Shown here: one piece after another, positions 51,538-61,500 of the stretch
Numbering within the stretch: the first letter of the stretch is position 1
Layout: every line of letters begins with the position of its first letter
From: Corallococcus sp. NCRR
GTDB taxonomy: Bacteria; Myxococcota; Myxococcia; Myxococcales; Myxococcaceae
NCBI RefSeq assembly: GCF_026965535.1
Contig: NZ_CP114039.1
Span: 3,038,001 to 3,102,000 of the forward strand
Reading direction: 5' to 3'
Length of the DNA stretch: 64,000 nucleotides
Notes under the pieces: generated by a model
Database searches by the model: none
Told to the model about the DNA's origin: nothing
What the model saw: only the letters and a program-made list of their open reading frames with translations
Translations under genes and position numbers: made by a program

Positions 51538-52500
51538 TCAGGCCCCGCAGTCCGCGCGGCAGCTGTCCGCCGTGGTGCCCGTGCCCGCATGCTCGGTGAA
51601 CTGGCACACGCCGTCGCCGCAGCGGAACAGCTCCGTGGGCTGCACGCGCGTGGTGATGGCCGGGTACGTCTTCCCGTTGTACGTGCACTGCGTGTAGTAG
51701 GGCTGGCTCGGGTCGCCCTTGGTGCAGAACTGCGAGCAGCTGCCGAGGTTGGTGATGGGCGCGCAGGTGTCCGCCTTCAGCGTCAGGCCGCACGCGCGCG
51801 TGGAGCTCTCCGCCGTGCTGAAGTCGCGGTCACGCGCCGCGAACAGGCCCTCGTTGGTGAAGAGGTTGCCGAAGAAGCACCCCTCCTTCGCGCTGAACTG
51901 CGACAGCTCCTCGGCGGAGTAGGGGACCGCCGCGCCCTCCGCCGTGCGGCCCAGCACGGACAGCGCGATGTGCAGGCCGTACTTGTTCGCGTGCGCCGCC
52001 AGGCACGCGCTCACCGACTGCTGCTCCGTCACCGTCGCGGGCTTGCCCGCCGCCCAGCCCGGCGCCAGGCCCAGCGCGCCCTGCCACGTGTACTTCGTCC
52101 CGGTGGTCGGGGACTGGAACGTGCGCGTCTGCCCCTCCGGCACCGCGCACTTCACGATGTACGCCATCAGCGTCGGCGCCATGTCCGCGTTCTGGTTGAA
52201 CCAGTCGTTGAAGCCGTTCGTGGACAGGCCGTTGGTGGACAGGCCGTTGGTGGACAGGCCGTTCGTCGACAGTCCGTTGGTGGACAGCCCGTTCGTGGAC
52301 AGCCCGTTGTCCACCTGTTGCGCCTGATCCGCCGTGGCCAGGTTCGCCCCGAGCTCGTCCTCCGGCATCGCGCCGCCGCAACCCACCAGGGCGAGCAGCG
52401 CCCCCGTCATCAACGCCGCCTTCAGGGGTTGGCGTGAGGCAACTCGGTTCCACCACTCGCTGCATCCACTTCCAGGCCGAAAAGCAGGGGTGAGGCGCAT
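51538..52500 (-). CDS. lipoprotein with tandem NGLST pentapeptide repeats and Cys-rich domain
   Basis: 320 residues from ATG 52500 (GGGAG eight bases upstream). The signal region is long (about 27 residues before the hydrophobic core) and ends in lipobox LVGC. Residues about 65-95 are six perfect copies of NGLST, closed by NGFNDWF. The rest is a secreted domain with about twelve cysteines; it starts with a helix that contains LMAYIVKCAVPEG and later carries GCFFGNLFTN and C-rich motifs near the C-terminus such as FRCGDGVCQFTEH. I recall similar NGLS-repeat proteins in other myxobacteria, none with a function. The repeat may act as an exposed spacer or binding ladder. Confidence 0.78.
   Translation of the reverse strand: MRLTPAFRPGSGCSEWWNRVASRQPLKAALMTGALLALVGCGGAMPEDELGANLATADQAQQVDNGLSTNGLSTNGLSTNGLSTNGLSTNGLSTNGFNDWFNQNADMAPTLMAYIVKCAVPEGQTRTFQSPTTGTKYTWQGALGLAPGWAAGKPATVTEQQSVSACLAAHANKYGLHIALSVLGRTAEGAAVPYSAEELSQFSAKEGCFFGNLFTNEGLFAARDRDFSTAESSTRACGLTLKADTCAPITNLGSCSQFCTKGDPSQPYYTQCTYNGKTYPAITTRVQPTELFRCGDGVCQFTEHAGTGTTADSCRADCGA
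52213..52302. repeat. 15-bp tandem repeat, six units
   Basis: Six 15-bp units such as GCCGTTGGTGGACAG (minus-strand coding for NGLST) in head-to-tail order with few base changes. Copy number is likely to vary between strains through slippage or recombination. Confidence 0.85.
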
Positions 52501-52520
52501 GTAGGGGCTCCCGCTCGAGG

Positions 52521-52540
52521 GAAGTCGGAGGTCCGACTTC
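52521..52540. promoter_or_regulatory. 20-bp palindrome upstream of the NGLST lipoprotein gene
   Basis: Perfect inverted repeat GAAGTCGGA-GG-TCCGACTTC, centred 30 bases upstream of the start. It could be an operator or a leader hairpin. A second small palindrome CTGTCAGACAG lies at 52586-52596 and shares the CTGTCnGACAG core of the repeats at 10014-10113. Confidence 0.5.
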
Positions 52541-52763
52541 CAGAATGTCAGGCAGTCCAGGCTTTCAGCTAGAAAGGTGCTGAAACTGTCAGACAGGGGA
52601 ATCGTGACGGATTCAGGATCGGAAATAAATACGTCTTCGTCAAAAAATTATGGTGTGGGTCCAATTCTCACGGGGCTAGACGTATGCCGGTGAAGGGCAT
52701 TGGACGACACGACTCAAGTGGGGAACGGCGGGGGAGGAGGAGTGCGGGAACGGCGGGGACGGC

Positions 52764-54152
52764 TCACTGCTGAGGAGGACCTGCGAGGAACTGGGCTGCG
52801 GGGCCGGTGATGGCGAAGCCACCGGGGGCCCTTACGTTCCAGGTTGCCACATGCGTGACCGGACCGCCTACCACCTCGGCCTCCCCGGAGTCGCCGCGCG
52901 TCTCCGCCTCTCCATGGTGGAGACAGAGGTGGACGTGGGCGTGGACGGCTTCGGCCAGGCGCTGGGCCTCGGCGTGGAGATCGCGCAGGGCGTGAAGGGT
53001 GCGCTCGGCGGCGCCGCCAGAGGACAGGGGCCGCACGCCCAGGAGCGTGGTGCCCGTCTGGAGCGCCAGGAGGAAGCCCTCGCCGCGCAGGCCCTGCTCC
53101 AGCGTGTCCAGCACGCTCGCGAGCGCGGCGTACACGGTGTCGTCATCCTGGTCCGCGTCCGGCAGCACGACCTCCGCGTTCACCGCGAGCACCGGGTGCG
53201 CCTGGCCCTCCACCTGGCCGGGCTCCTCGGCGGCCTCGCGCAGGGCGGTGAGGAAGGCGTTCACGCTGGGGTAGCGGCGCGTGGCGTCCTTGTCCATGCA
53301 CCGGAGCACCACCGCGTCCATGGCGGGTGACACCGGCGCGCGCACGCTGGGGCGCGGCGGCGGGGCGTCCAGGTGCATCCGCTCCAGCTCCAGCCGATCA
53401 TCCGACTGGAACGGATAGCGGCCGGTGAGCAGTTGGTAGAGCAGCACGCCCAGCGCGTACACGTCCGTGGGCGGTCCAATCCGCCCGCCCCGGAACTGCT
53501 CGGGCGCCATCGCGTGCGCGGTGCCCAGGCGCTGGCCCGCGGTGGTGAGCCCCTCCTGGCCGGGCTCCTGCTGGATGAGCTTCGCGATGCCGAAGTCCAA
53601 CAGCTTCAGCCGGGGCTTCTCCCCCTCCTCCACCACGAGGATGTTGCTGGACTTCAGGTCCCGGTGCACGACGCCCGCGCGGTGCGCCGCCTCCAGCGCG
53701 CCGCAGATGGGCTCCAGGTACGCCAGCGCGCGCGACGAGGACAGCCGCCCGCGCTCCTGCACCACCTGGCTCAGCGTGCGCCCGGAGAGCAGCTCCATCA
53801 CGTAGTAGGGGCTGCCGTCCGGCATCAGCCCGAAGTCGTAGACGTCCACGATGTTCGGGTGGTGGATCTGATTGACGACGCGCGCCTCGCGCACGAAGCG
53901 CTGGAGCATCTCCCCCTGGTCCGCCAGGTGCGAGTGCAGCACCTTCACCGCCGCGTGCCGCCCCAGGATGCGGTGCTCCGCCTCGTAGACGCTGCCGTGG
54001 CCGCCGGCCGCCAGCATGGACTTGAGGACGTATTCACCCGCCAGCGTCCCCGGCCCGCGCTCGGAACGGCTGGGGGTGTCGTGCCCCTTTTCCGGGACGT
54101 TCGCGTTCGCTCGCGCCTGGATGCGGAAGGTGCTCTCGGAATCCACCGCCAT
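52764..54152 (-). CDS. Ser/Thr protein kinase with degenerate cyclase-like C-terminal domain
   Basis: 462 residues from ATG 54152 (ATG 54170 possible). The Hanks kinase domain spans about residues 38-300: AAGGHGSVYEAEH loop, AAVKVL lysine, catalytic HRDLKSSNIL, DFG in LLDFGIAKL and AMAPEQF, all intact. Residues about 315-460 are not TPR. They resemble a class III nucleotide cyclase fold: a variable strand, GEGFLLALQTGTTLLGV, an LHALRDLHAEAQRL helix, HVHLCLHHGEAE and GGPVTHVATWNV, GGFAITGPAAQFL. The two metal-binding Asp residues of active cyclases are not visible, so it is probably a ligand- or partner-binding domain. No membrane helix. Divergent from the hybrid histidine kinase. Confidence 0.82.
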   Translation of the reverse strand: MAVDSESTFRIQARANANVPEKGHDTPSRSERGPGTLAGEYVLKSMLAAGGHGSVYEAEHRILGRHAAVKVLHSHLADQGEMLQRFVREARVVNQIHHPNIVDVYDFGLMPDGSPYYVMELLSGRTLSQVVQERGRLSSSRALAYLEPICGALEAAHRAGVVHRDLKSSNILVVEEGEKPRLKLLDFGIAKLIQQEPGQEGLTTAGQRLGTAHAMAPEQFRGGRIGPPTDVYALGVLLYQLLTGRYPFQSDDRLELERMHLDAPPPRPSVRAPVSPAMDAVVLRCMDKDATRRYPSVNAFLTALREAAEEPGQVEGQAHPVLAVNAEVVLPDADQDDDTVYAALASVLDTLEQGLRGEGFLLALQTGTTLLGVRPLSSGGAAERTLHALRDLHAEAQRLAEAVHAHVHLCLHHGEAETRGDSGEAEVVGGPVTHVATWNVRAPGGFAITGPAAQFLAGPPQQ

Positions 54153-54411
54153 GAATACCCCGCACCCTACCATCCACGGGGTGGGTCGCGAGTGCCCGTG
54201 CCGGGTTGGCTGCCCTGCCTGCCTGCCTGGCCGTTCACCAGGAGTCAGGGTCCCCATCCTGAAGGGGGAGGGGACGTTCATTGGAAGCCGTTGGGGTATG
54301 GTTGCGGTCCGGGCCAACGCTTTGGGCCCACATGGAGCACGGCGTCATGCACGACAGGCGGCGTAGACACGGCCAGCCCGAGCGCAGGGGAACGCCAGGG
54401 GGCTGTCATAC

Positions 54412-56679
54412 ATGATGACGTTGGTGGACGAGCTCACGACCTGCGCGGGCCAGTCGGTCACGGCCCCATCCTCGACGGGTGCGTGCCTCATCCTCATCAG
54501 CACCACGACGCCGGCGGCCATTGGCAAGGCGTACCGGTTGGAGCCGGGCGAGCACGTCATCGGGCGTGGATCCGAAGCCGAGGTGCGCATCGATGATCAC
54601 GGGGTGTCGCGCAAGCACGCGCGCATCCTGCGCAAGTCGGACGGTTCGTGCCTCGTCACGGACCTGGAGTCCACCAACGGCACGTTCCTCAACGGCCTGC
54701 CGGTGTCCACCGCGGAGCTGCAGGAGGGCGACCGGCTCCAGGTGGGCACGGTGACGGTGTTCCGCTTCTCCCGCCGCGAGGTGCTGGAGCAGCGCGAGGA
54801 GCAGCTGCGCCAGGCGCTGTCCGCCGCGCGCGTGGGCATCTGGGACTGGAACGCGAAGACGGGGCAGGTGACCTGGAGCGAGCACGTGGACCGGCTCCTG
54901 GGCCTGGCCGTGGGCAAGCTGTCCGGCCGCGCCATGGACCTGGAGGAGGTGGTGCACCCGGCGGACCTGCCCCGCTTGCGCGCGGGGCTGGCCACGGCGC
55001 TGCAGCAGCGCTCGCAGGTGGACGTGGAGTACCGCATCGAGCCCGCGGGCAGCGGCTACCGCTGGATTTCGTGCAAGGGCGACGTGCTGCTGGACGCGGC
55101 GGGGCAGCCCGCGCGGGTGACGGGCACGGTGATGGACATCACCGCGCGCAAGCAGGCGGAGCAGGAGCTGCACCGCCAGGCGCTCATCTTCGAGAGCATC
55201 TCCGACGGCGTCGTCATCACGGACCTGGCGGGCGGGGTCATCGATTGGAACACCAGCGCGGAGCGCATGTTCGGCAGAAGCCGCAAGGAGGCCATGGGGC
55301 AGACGCTCTTCAGCGTGCTGCACCCCGGTGAGCCGGACCGGCTGACGGGGGCCGTCCTCACCGCGCTGGAGGTGCACGGGCGCTGGAGCGGGGAGCTGGA
55401 GTTCAAGCGCGCGGACGGCATGGCGTGCGTCTGCGAGTCCGTGGTGGTGCCGCTGCGCGACGCGGAAGGGCGCGTCATCGCGAACATCATGGTGCACCGT
55501 GACCTGAGCGAGCGCCGTCAGCTCCAGGCGCGCCTGGTGGTGGCGGACCGGCTCGCCAGCGTGGGCACGCTGGGCGCGGGCGTGGCGCACGAAATCAACA
55601 ACCCGCTGGCGTACATGCTGGTGAACCTGCACCTCATCCGCGAGGGGCTGGACAAGCTGGAGGCGCAAGGCGCGCCGTCCGAGCCGGTGGCCTCCATCCA
55701 GCAGCTGGTGCGCGAGACGACGGAGGGCGCGGAGCGCATCGCGACCATCGTGCGGGACCTGAAGGTGTTCGCGCGCGGCGAGCAGGAGTCGCGCCCCATG
55801 CCGGTGGACGTGCGCCGGTCCGTGGAGCTGGCGTGCAAGATGGCGGACAACGTCATCCGCCACCGCGCACGGCTGGTGACGGAGTTCGAACCCGTCCCCG
55901 CGGTGGAGGCGAGCGAGGCGCGGCTGTGCCAGGTGTTCCTGAACCTGCTGCTCAACGCGGCGCAGGCGATTCCAGAGGACCCGTCCTCCGTCACCGAGCA
56001 TGAGATTCGCGCCATCATCCGCCAGGGCGAGCCGGGCAAGGTGGTGGTGGAGGTGCGCGACACCGGCGTGGGCATGACGCCGGAGGTGCTGGGGCGCATC
56101 TTCGATCCGTTCTTCACCACCAAGGCGGTGGGCGTGGGCACGGGGCTGGGGCTGTCCATCTGCCACGGCATCGTGGAGTCCATGGGCGGCTCCATCCACG
56201 CGGAGAGCACGCCGGGGCGGGGCAGCACCTTCCGCGTGGTGCTGCGCTCGGCGGCGCACGAAGTGGACCTCTACCCGCGCCTGTCCGCGACGGCGCCGGC
56301 GGGGGCGCGGGCGCGCATCCTGGTGGTGGATGACGAGCCCAACGTGACGGTGGCGTTGCAGCGCTCGCTGGCCTCCGAGCACGAGGTGTCCACCGCGAAC
56401 AGCGCGCAGGCCGCGCTGCGGCTGGTGAACGAGGGCGGCCGCTTCGACCTCATCCTCTGCGACGTGATGATGCCGGGGATGACGGGCATGGACCTGTACT
56501 TCGAGCTGGGGCGCTCGGCGCCGGAGCAAGCGGGGCGGATGGTGTTCATGACGGGGGGCGCCTTCACGCCGCGCACGACGTCGTTCCTGCGGGACGTGCC
56601 CAACCTCAAGCTGAGCAAGCCGCTGGACCTGGCGCAGCTGCGCGAGCTGGTCGGCCGCTCGGCGGAGGCGTCTCGATGA
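54412..56679 (+). CDS. FHA-PAS-PAS hybrid sensor histidine kinase with receiver domain
   Basis: 755 residues from ATG 54412 (or 54415). Order: FHA domain at about residues 40-118 (VIGRGSEAEVRIDDHGVSRKHARI and STNGTFLNG); PAS with PAC at about 130-245; second PAS at about 250-365; H-box GVAHEINNPLAYML with the phospho-His; N-box NLLLNAAQAIP; IFDPFFTTKAVGVGTGLGLSICHG; and a C-terminal receiver (VVDDEPN, phospho-Asp in LILCDVMMPG, conserved Lys in LKLSKPLDL). No membrane helix. The FHA domain could bind a phosphothreonine made by a Ser/Thr kinase, such as the one divergently encoded. Its stop overlaps the OPT transporter start, so the two are made together. Confidence 0.93.
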   Translation: MMTLVDELTTCAGQSVTAPSSTGACLILISTTTPAAIGKAYRLEPGEHVIGRGSEAEVRIDDHGVSRKHARILRKSDGSCLVTDLESTNGTFLNGLPVSTAELQEGDRLQVGTVTVFRFSRREVLEQREEQLRQALSAARVGIWDWNAKTGQVTWSEHVDRLLGLAVGKLSGRAMDLEEVVHPADLPRLRAGLATALQQRSQVDVEYRIEPAGSGYRWISCKGDVLLDAAGQPARVTGTVMDITARKQAEQELHRQALIFESISDGVVITDLAGGVIDWNTSAERMFGRSRKEAMGQTLFSVLHPGEPDRLTGAVLTALEVHGRWSGELEFKRADGMACVCESVVVPLRDAEGRVIANIMVHRDLSERRQLQARLVVADRLASVGTLGAGVAHEINNPLAYMLVNLHLIREGLDKLEAQGAPSEPVASIQQLVRETTEGAERIATIVRDLKVFARGEQESRPMPVDVRRSVELACKMADNVIRHRARLVTEFEPVPAVEASEARLCQVFLNLLLNAAQAIPEDPSSVTEHEIRAIIRQGEPGKVVVEVRDTGVGMTPEVLGRIFDPFFTTKAVGVGTGLGLSICHGIVESMGGSIHAESTPGRGSTFRVVLRSAAHEVDLYPRLSATAPAGARARILVVDDEPNVTVALQRSLASEHEVSTANSAQAALRLVNEGGRFDLILCDVMMPGMTGMDLYFELGRSAPEQAGRMVFMTGGAFTPRTTSFLRDVPNLKLSKPLDLAQLRELVGRSAEASR

Positions 56680-58493
56680 GCGCCTCCTCCGGTCACCCCG
56701 CCGCTCCTCCGGAGGCCGCGGCGGGGCCGGAGGCTCCCGTGCCCGTGGCGCCAGCCGGGGTGGGGCTCGCGGGCGCGGCGGCCTCCGAAGGCCGGGAGTG
56801 GACGGCCCGGTCGCTGGGGATGGGCTTGCTCATCGGCGCGCTGCTGGCCGTCACCAACCTCTACATGGGGATGAAGACGGGCTGGTGGGACTCGGGCTCC
56901 ATCACCGCCACGGTGCTGGGGTTCAGTGGCCTGGCGGCCTATGGGCGCAGGCGGGGCGTGCCGTACACGCCGCTGGAGAACAACCTCACGCAGACGGCCG
57001 CGTCGGCGGTGGGCGCGATGCCCGCGTCCGCGGGGCTCCTGGGCGCGCTGCCGGCGCTGGCCCTGCTGGGCACAAGCCTGCCGGGGTGGGGCATCGCGGC
57101 CTGGGGCCTTGTTCTCGGCGTGATGGGCGTGCTGGTCGCGGGGCTCCTGCGGCGGCGCCTGCTGGAGCAGGAAGCCCTGCCGTTTCCCACGGGCATCGCC
57201 ACGGCGGAGCTCATCTCCACGCTGCACGCGGCCTCTCCTTCTGAGGCGCGGGACGCGCCCGCGGGCAGGGGCCGGACGCTGGTGGGCGCCGGCCTGGTGT
57301 CGATGGCGCTCACGTGGATGCGGGATTCGCGCGGGTGGCTGCCAGGGATGGTGGCGCTGCCGGGCCGCGTGGGCGGCGTCGGGCTGGATGCGCTGACGTG
57401 GGGCGTGGGGATGAGCCCCATGTTGCTGGCGGTGGGGATGATGACGGGCCCGCAGTTGGCGCTGAGCATGCTGTTGGGCGCGGGGCTGGCGTGGGGCGTG
57501 CTCGCGCCGGGGCTGTTGGGCACGGGCGTGGTGGCGGGCGCGGGGTATGAGCCGCTGTCCGCGTGGCTGACGTGGCCCGGCGTGGGATTGATGGTGGGCG
57601 CGGCCATCGTGTCGCTGGCGGCGCAGGCGCGGGACTTCCTGGGCGCGGCGAAGGACCTGCGCTCGGTGGGCGCGAGCCGGGGTGGGCTGCCCCGGTGGAG
57701 CCTGGGCGTGGCGGCGGTGGCGTGCGTGCTGGCGGTGGTGCTGGGCGGGATGCTGTTCGGGCTGGGCGTGCCGTCGATGCTGCTGGCGCTCGTGTTGCTG
57801 GTGCCGCTGGGCGCGGTGTGCGCGCGAGGCGCGGGCCAGACGGACGTCTCGCCCGTGAGCCAGATGGGGAATCTCACGCAGGTCGCCTTCGGCGCGGTGC
57901 GGCCCGGGGAGCTGGCGCCCAACGTGGCCGCGGGCTCGGTGGTGGCGGGCGCGTCGGCGCAGGTGGGCGTGAGCCTGTGGTCGTTGAAGGCGGGGCATCT
58001 GCTGGGGGCGTCGGCCTCGCGGCAGCTCGCCGCGCAGCTGGTGGGCGTGGCGGTGGGAGCGCTGGTGGCGGTGCCGGCCTACCTGCTGCTGGTGGACGCG
58101 TACGGGTTGGGGACGGCGGTGTTGCCGGTGCCGGCGGCGGCGCAGTTCCGGGCGGTGGCGGAGGTCTCCGTGCGAGGCCTGGCGGGCCTGCCCCCGCACG
58201 CGGGTGGGGGCGCGCTGATGGGCTGCGCGGTGGGCGCGCTGCTGACGCTGGCCGCGAAGGGCCGCGCGGCGCGGTGGCTGCCGTCGCCGGTGGCGATGGG
58301 CATCGGTTTCCTCACGCCCGCGTACTTCGCGGTGACGCTGTGCCTGGGCGCGGGGCTGGCGGCGCTCGCGCGCAGGTGGTCGCCCAAGGCCACGGACGCG
58401 CACGTGCCCTCGCTGGGCTCCGGTGCGCTGGTGGGCGAGTCGCTGATGGGGCTCCTCATCGCGGCGACGGCGGCGCTTTCTCGCTCGGCGTAG
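56676..58493 (+). CDS. OPT-family oligopeptide/metal-chelate transporter
   Basis: 605 residues from ATG 56676, overlapping the kinase stop (ATGA). About 14-16 hydrophobic segments, with the family motif NLYMGMKTGWWDSGSITA after the first helix, NNLTQTAASAVG, LPFPTGIATAELISTLH, and QTDVSPVSQMGNLTQ in the second half. OPT proteins import small peptides or peptide-like metal chelates with protons. Members of this bacterial group are often simply named OPT without known substrate. Coupling to a sensor kinase suggests that peptide uptake and sensing are linked, for example during predation or development; that is inference. Confidence 0.88.
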   Translation: MSASSGHPAAPPEAAAGPEAPVPVAPAGVGLAGAAASEGREWTARSLGMGLLIGALLAVTNLYMGMKTGWWDSGSITATVLGFSGLAAYGRRRGVPYTPLENNLTQTAASAVGAMPASAGLLGALPALALLGTSLPGWGIAAWGLVLGVMGVLVAGLLRRRLLEQEALPFPTGIATAELISTLHAASPSEARDAPAGRGRTLVGAGLVSMALTWMRDSRGWLPGMVALPGRVGGVGLDALTWGVGMSPMLLAVGMMTGPQLALSMLLGAGLAWGVLAPGLLGTGVVAGAGYEPLSAWLTWPGVGLMVGAAIVSLAAQARDFLGAAKDLRSVGASRGGLPRWSLGVAAVACVLAVVLGGMLFGLGVPSMLLALVLLVPLGAVCARGAGQTDVSPVSQMGNLTQVAFGAVRPGELAPNVAAGSVVAGASAQVGVSLWSLKAGHLLGASASRQLAAQLVGVAVGALVAVPAYLLLVDAYGLGTAVLPVPAAAQFRAVAEVSVRGLAGLPPHAGGGALMGCAVGALLTLAAKGRAARWLPSPVAMGIGFLTPAYFAVTLCLGAGLAALARRWSPKATDAHVPSLGSGALVGESLMGLLIAATAALSRSA

Positions 58494-58506
58494 CGCCCGC
58501 TACGCC
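58487..58506. terminator. hairpin spanning convergent stop codons
   Basis: GGCGTAGC and GCTACGCC form a perfect 8-bp stem with loop GCCC. The TAG of the OPT gene and the reverse-strand TAG of the giant kinase gene lie inside the two arms. It would be present in both transcripts, but there is no T-tract. Confidence 0.5.
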
Positions 58507-61500
58507 GCGGGCGTGAGGTCCCGCACGCGCTCCAGCGAGCGGCGGATGCGGTCCTCCATCAGGTTGGGCACGTGCGCCGCGCGGGCCAGCGCTTCACCGA
58601 GCGCGAGCATCGCCTCCGCGAAGTCGCCCCGGCGCCACGCGGCCAGGCCCATCATCTCCAGCACCTCCAGCGGCTCCTGCTCCACGGACGCCTGGGCGGA
58701 GCGCTCGCGCAGCGCGTGCCACTCCTCCGCCGTCGCGTCCCGGGCGGACAGCTCCACCATGGAGAAGAGCACCTCCTCCGAGGGGCTCAGCGTCACGCCG
58801 TGCCGGTTGTTCGCCATCGTCTGGCGCACCTGCTCCAGCAGGTCGCGCGCCCGGTCGGGCCGGCCCGTCCACGCCATGGCCCGCGCCTGGAGCAGCAGCG
58901 CCCACGGCCGGTGCGCCACCTCCGGGTGCCGGCGCTCCAGCACGATGGCCCGGGCGATGTGCGGCGCCGCCGCCTCCACGTCGCCCGCCTGGTAGTACAG
59001 CTCGCCCATGTTGTGCTCGGCGAAGTACTCCCAGCCCACCACGCCCAACTCGCGCCCCAGTTGCATGAAGCGCTCCTGGTCCTTCAAGGCGTGCGTCAGG
59101 TCGCGCCGGGCCACCCACAGGTTGCGGCGGTTGTTGATGGCCGAGCCCAGGTGGAAGCGATCGCCGCGCTCCGTGCACGCGCTGATGACCTCCTCCATCA
59201 CGCGCTCCGCGCCGTCGATGTCGCCCAGGTTGGGGAGGATGACCGCCATCAGGAGCAGCGCCACCACCAGCGTCTCGTAGCCCGCGTCACCCAGGCCCCG
59301 CGCCCGCTCCGCGGCGGCCTCCAGCGGCATCAGCGCGTCCAGCCACTCGCCCTTGCGGAACTGCGCGCGGCCCAGCGCCAGGAGCAGCCGCGCCTGCACG
59401 TAGGGCGACGACACCGTCTCCGCCAGCTGCTGTGCCTCCTGGGCCCGCGCCTCGCTGCGCGCGTAGTCGTTCACCCAGTCGAGCGCCATCGCCTCGTCGA
59501 GCAGCAGCTCCACCTCCGCGCGCGAATCCCCCAGGCCCCGCGCCCGCTCGCGCGCGATGGCGAAGTCCGTGAGCGAGTCCTCGTAGCGGCCGATGCGGTA
59601 GCGCATCAGGCCCCGGCCCCGCAGCGCCGTGAGGCCGCGCAGCTCGTCCTCGGGCTCAATCAATTCCAGGGCGCGCGTGTACATGGCCTCCGCGTCGAGG
59701 AACGCGTGACGGCCGCGCGCGGACTCCGCCAGGTCGATGGTGAGCGCCGCCGCCTCGTCGCGCAGGCCCGCCGCCGCCGCGTGCAGCGCCAGCCGGGCCA
59801 GCCGCTGACGCTCCTGCGTGCCCGCCGGGCTCAGGTAGTGGCGGTACGCGGCGCGGTGGATGCGCACCTTCTCCTCCGCGGGCAGGCCCGCGACCACGGC
59901 CTCTCGCACCAGTTCGTTGCGGAAGCTCAGCCCCTCCAGCCGGTGCTCCACCAGGAGCCCTGAATCCAGGAGCCGCCGCGTCGCGTGTCCCACGTCCAGC
60001 GTGAACTGCGCCGCGGCCCCGTCGCGCTCCAGCTCGCGCACCACGCCGTCCGCCGCCGTGGCGGTGAAGGTCGCGCCCAGCAGCGCGCACAGCCGGGCAT
60101 GCGCGGCGAGCGCCGGAGGCAGCGCGCCCAGCTCGCGGTCCGCCAGCCACTCCACCAGCCGCAGCTCCGGCACGCGGTCCAGCTCGTCCGTGACGAGGTA
60201 CCAGTTGCCGCCCGGCGAGCGCTGCCGCACCAGGCCCTGGCGCTTGAGGCCGCGCACCAGCTCCACCAGGAACAGGGGCACGCGCTGCGCGCGCTCGACG
60301 ATGCGCTCCACCGCCTGCGCGGGCACGTTCTCCACCGGCTTGAGCAGCGCGCGGCACAGGGCCTGCGCGTCGCCCGGGGACAGGCCGGACAGGGGCAGGT
60401 CCTGCTGGCGCGCGGCGCGGGTTCCCCACGCCGGGCGGCTCTGCTCGAAGCCCGGGCGCACCAGCACGCAGACCCACAGGGGCACGCGCGTCTCCGCGAG
60501 CGCCGCGTACTCCAGCGCGTCCAGCGCGGTCTCCTCCGCGAAGTGCGCGTCGTCCACGATGAGGCACAGGGGCCGTTCGCGGGCGGTGGCCGCCAGAAGC
60601 TCGCCCGTGGCGCGCATGGCCAGCGAGCGCAGGGCGCCCGGGGCCGCGGCCCAGCTGTGCAGCTCCGGCCCGCCCGGCGCGTGCCACCCGAGCGTCGCGG
60701 CCACGCCCGGCCACAGCTCCATGCCCAGCCGGGAGCCCAGCCGGTCGATGATGGCGGTGCGGCCGTCCTCCTGCGTGTCGGTGTCGTCGCGGTCGAAGCC
60801 GTGCAGCGCCACGCGCAACAGCGTGCGCAGCGTTCCTTCCGGGTCGCCCTGCACGGGCTCGCGCGAGCGCATGGCGTAGACGCGCGCGTGCGGCAGCGCG
60901 GCCCGCAGGCGCAGGCCCAGCGTGGAGGACAGGTGGCTCTTGCCGTGACCCCGGTCGCCGCGCACGGTGACGATGGTGGGCGCCGCCTCGGACACCGCGG
61001 ACCGGGCGCTCTCCAACAACTGCTCCAGCTCCACGTCGCGGCCCACCAGCATCGCGCTGCCCAATTGCAGCACGGTGACGTCCGGCCGGGGCGCGGCGCC
61101 CGAGGGCGCGGGGCGCATCAGCCCGGAGCGTCCCGACACCGGCAGGCACGGCACCTCCGGCACGGCCTCCGCGGCGGCGGGGGAGAGCAGGGGGCCGCGC
61201 AGCTCCGCGAGGTGGGGGTAGCGGTCCTCGCGCGCGAAGATGGCGCCCAGGTAGCGGGGGGCGCCGTCGCGGCGGCGCTGCACGGTGACGTTGGCCACGT
61301 CCACGAGCGACACCGGGGCGAGCCCGCGCTCGGCCAGTCCTTCGGCGGCCCGCAGCGCGCGGCGCACGGGGTTCTCTCCCACGTCCGGGTCGAAGACGCC
61401 CGCGAAGTGCTCGCCGTCCGCGAAGGCCATGTGGCCTCCGTACGCGGCCAGGGCCTTCTGCATCGCCACGGGGTTGGCGCGCGAGGAGGTGAACAGCACC

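Noticed and set aside
54209..54230. Short CCTG tandem run in the promoter region between the kinases
   Set aside because: Only three to four units; common by chance at this base composition and no further support.
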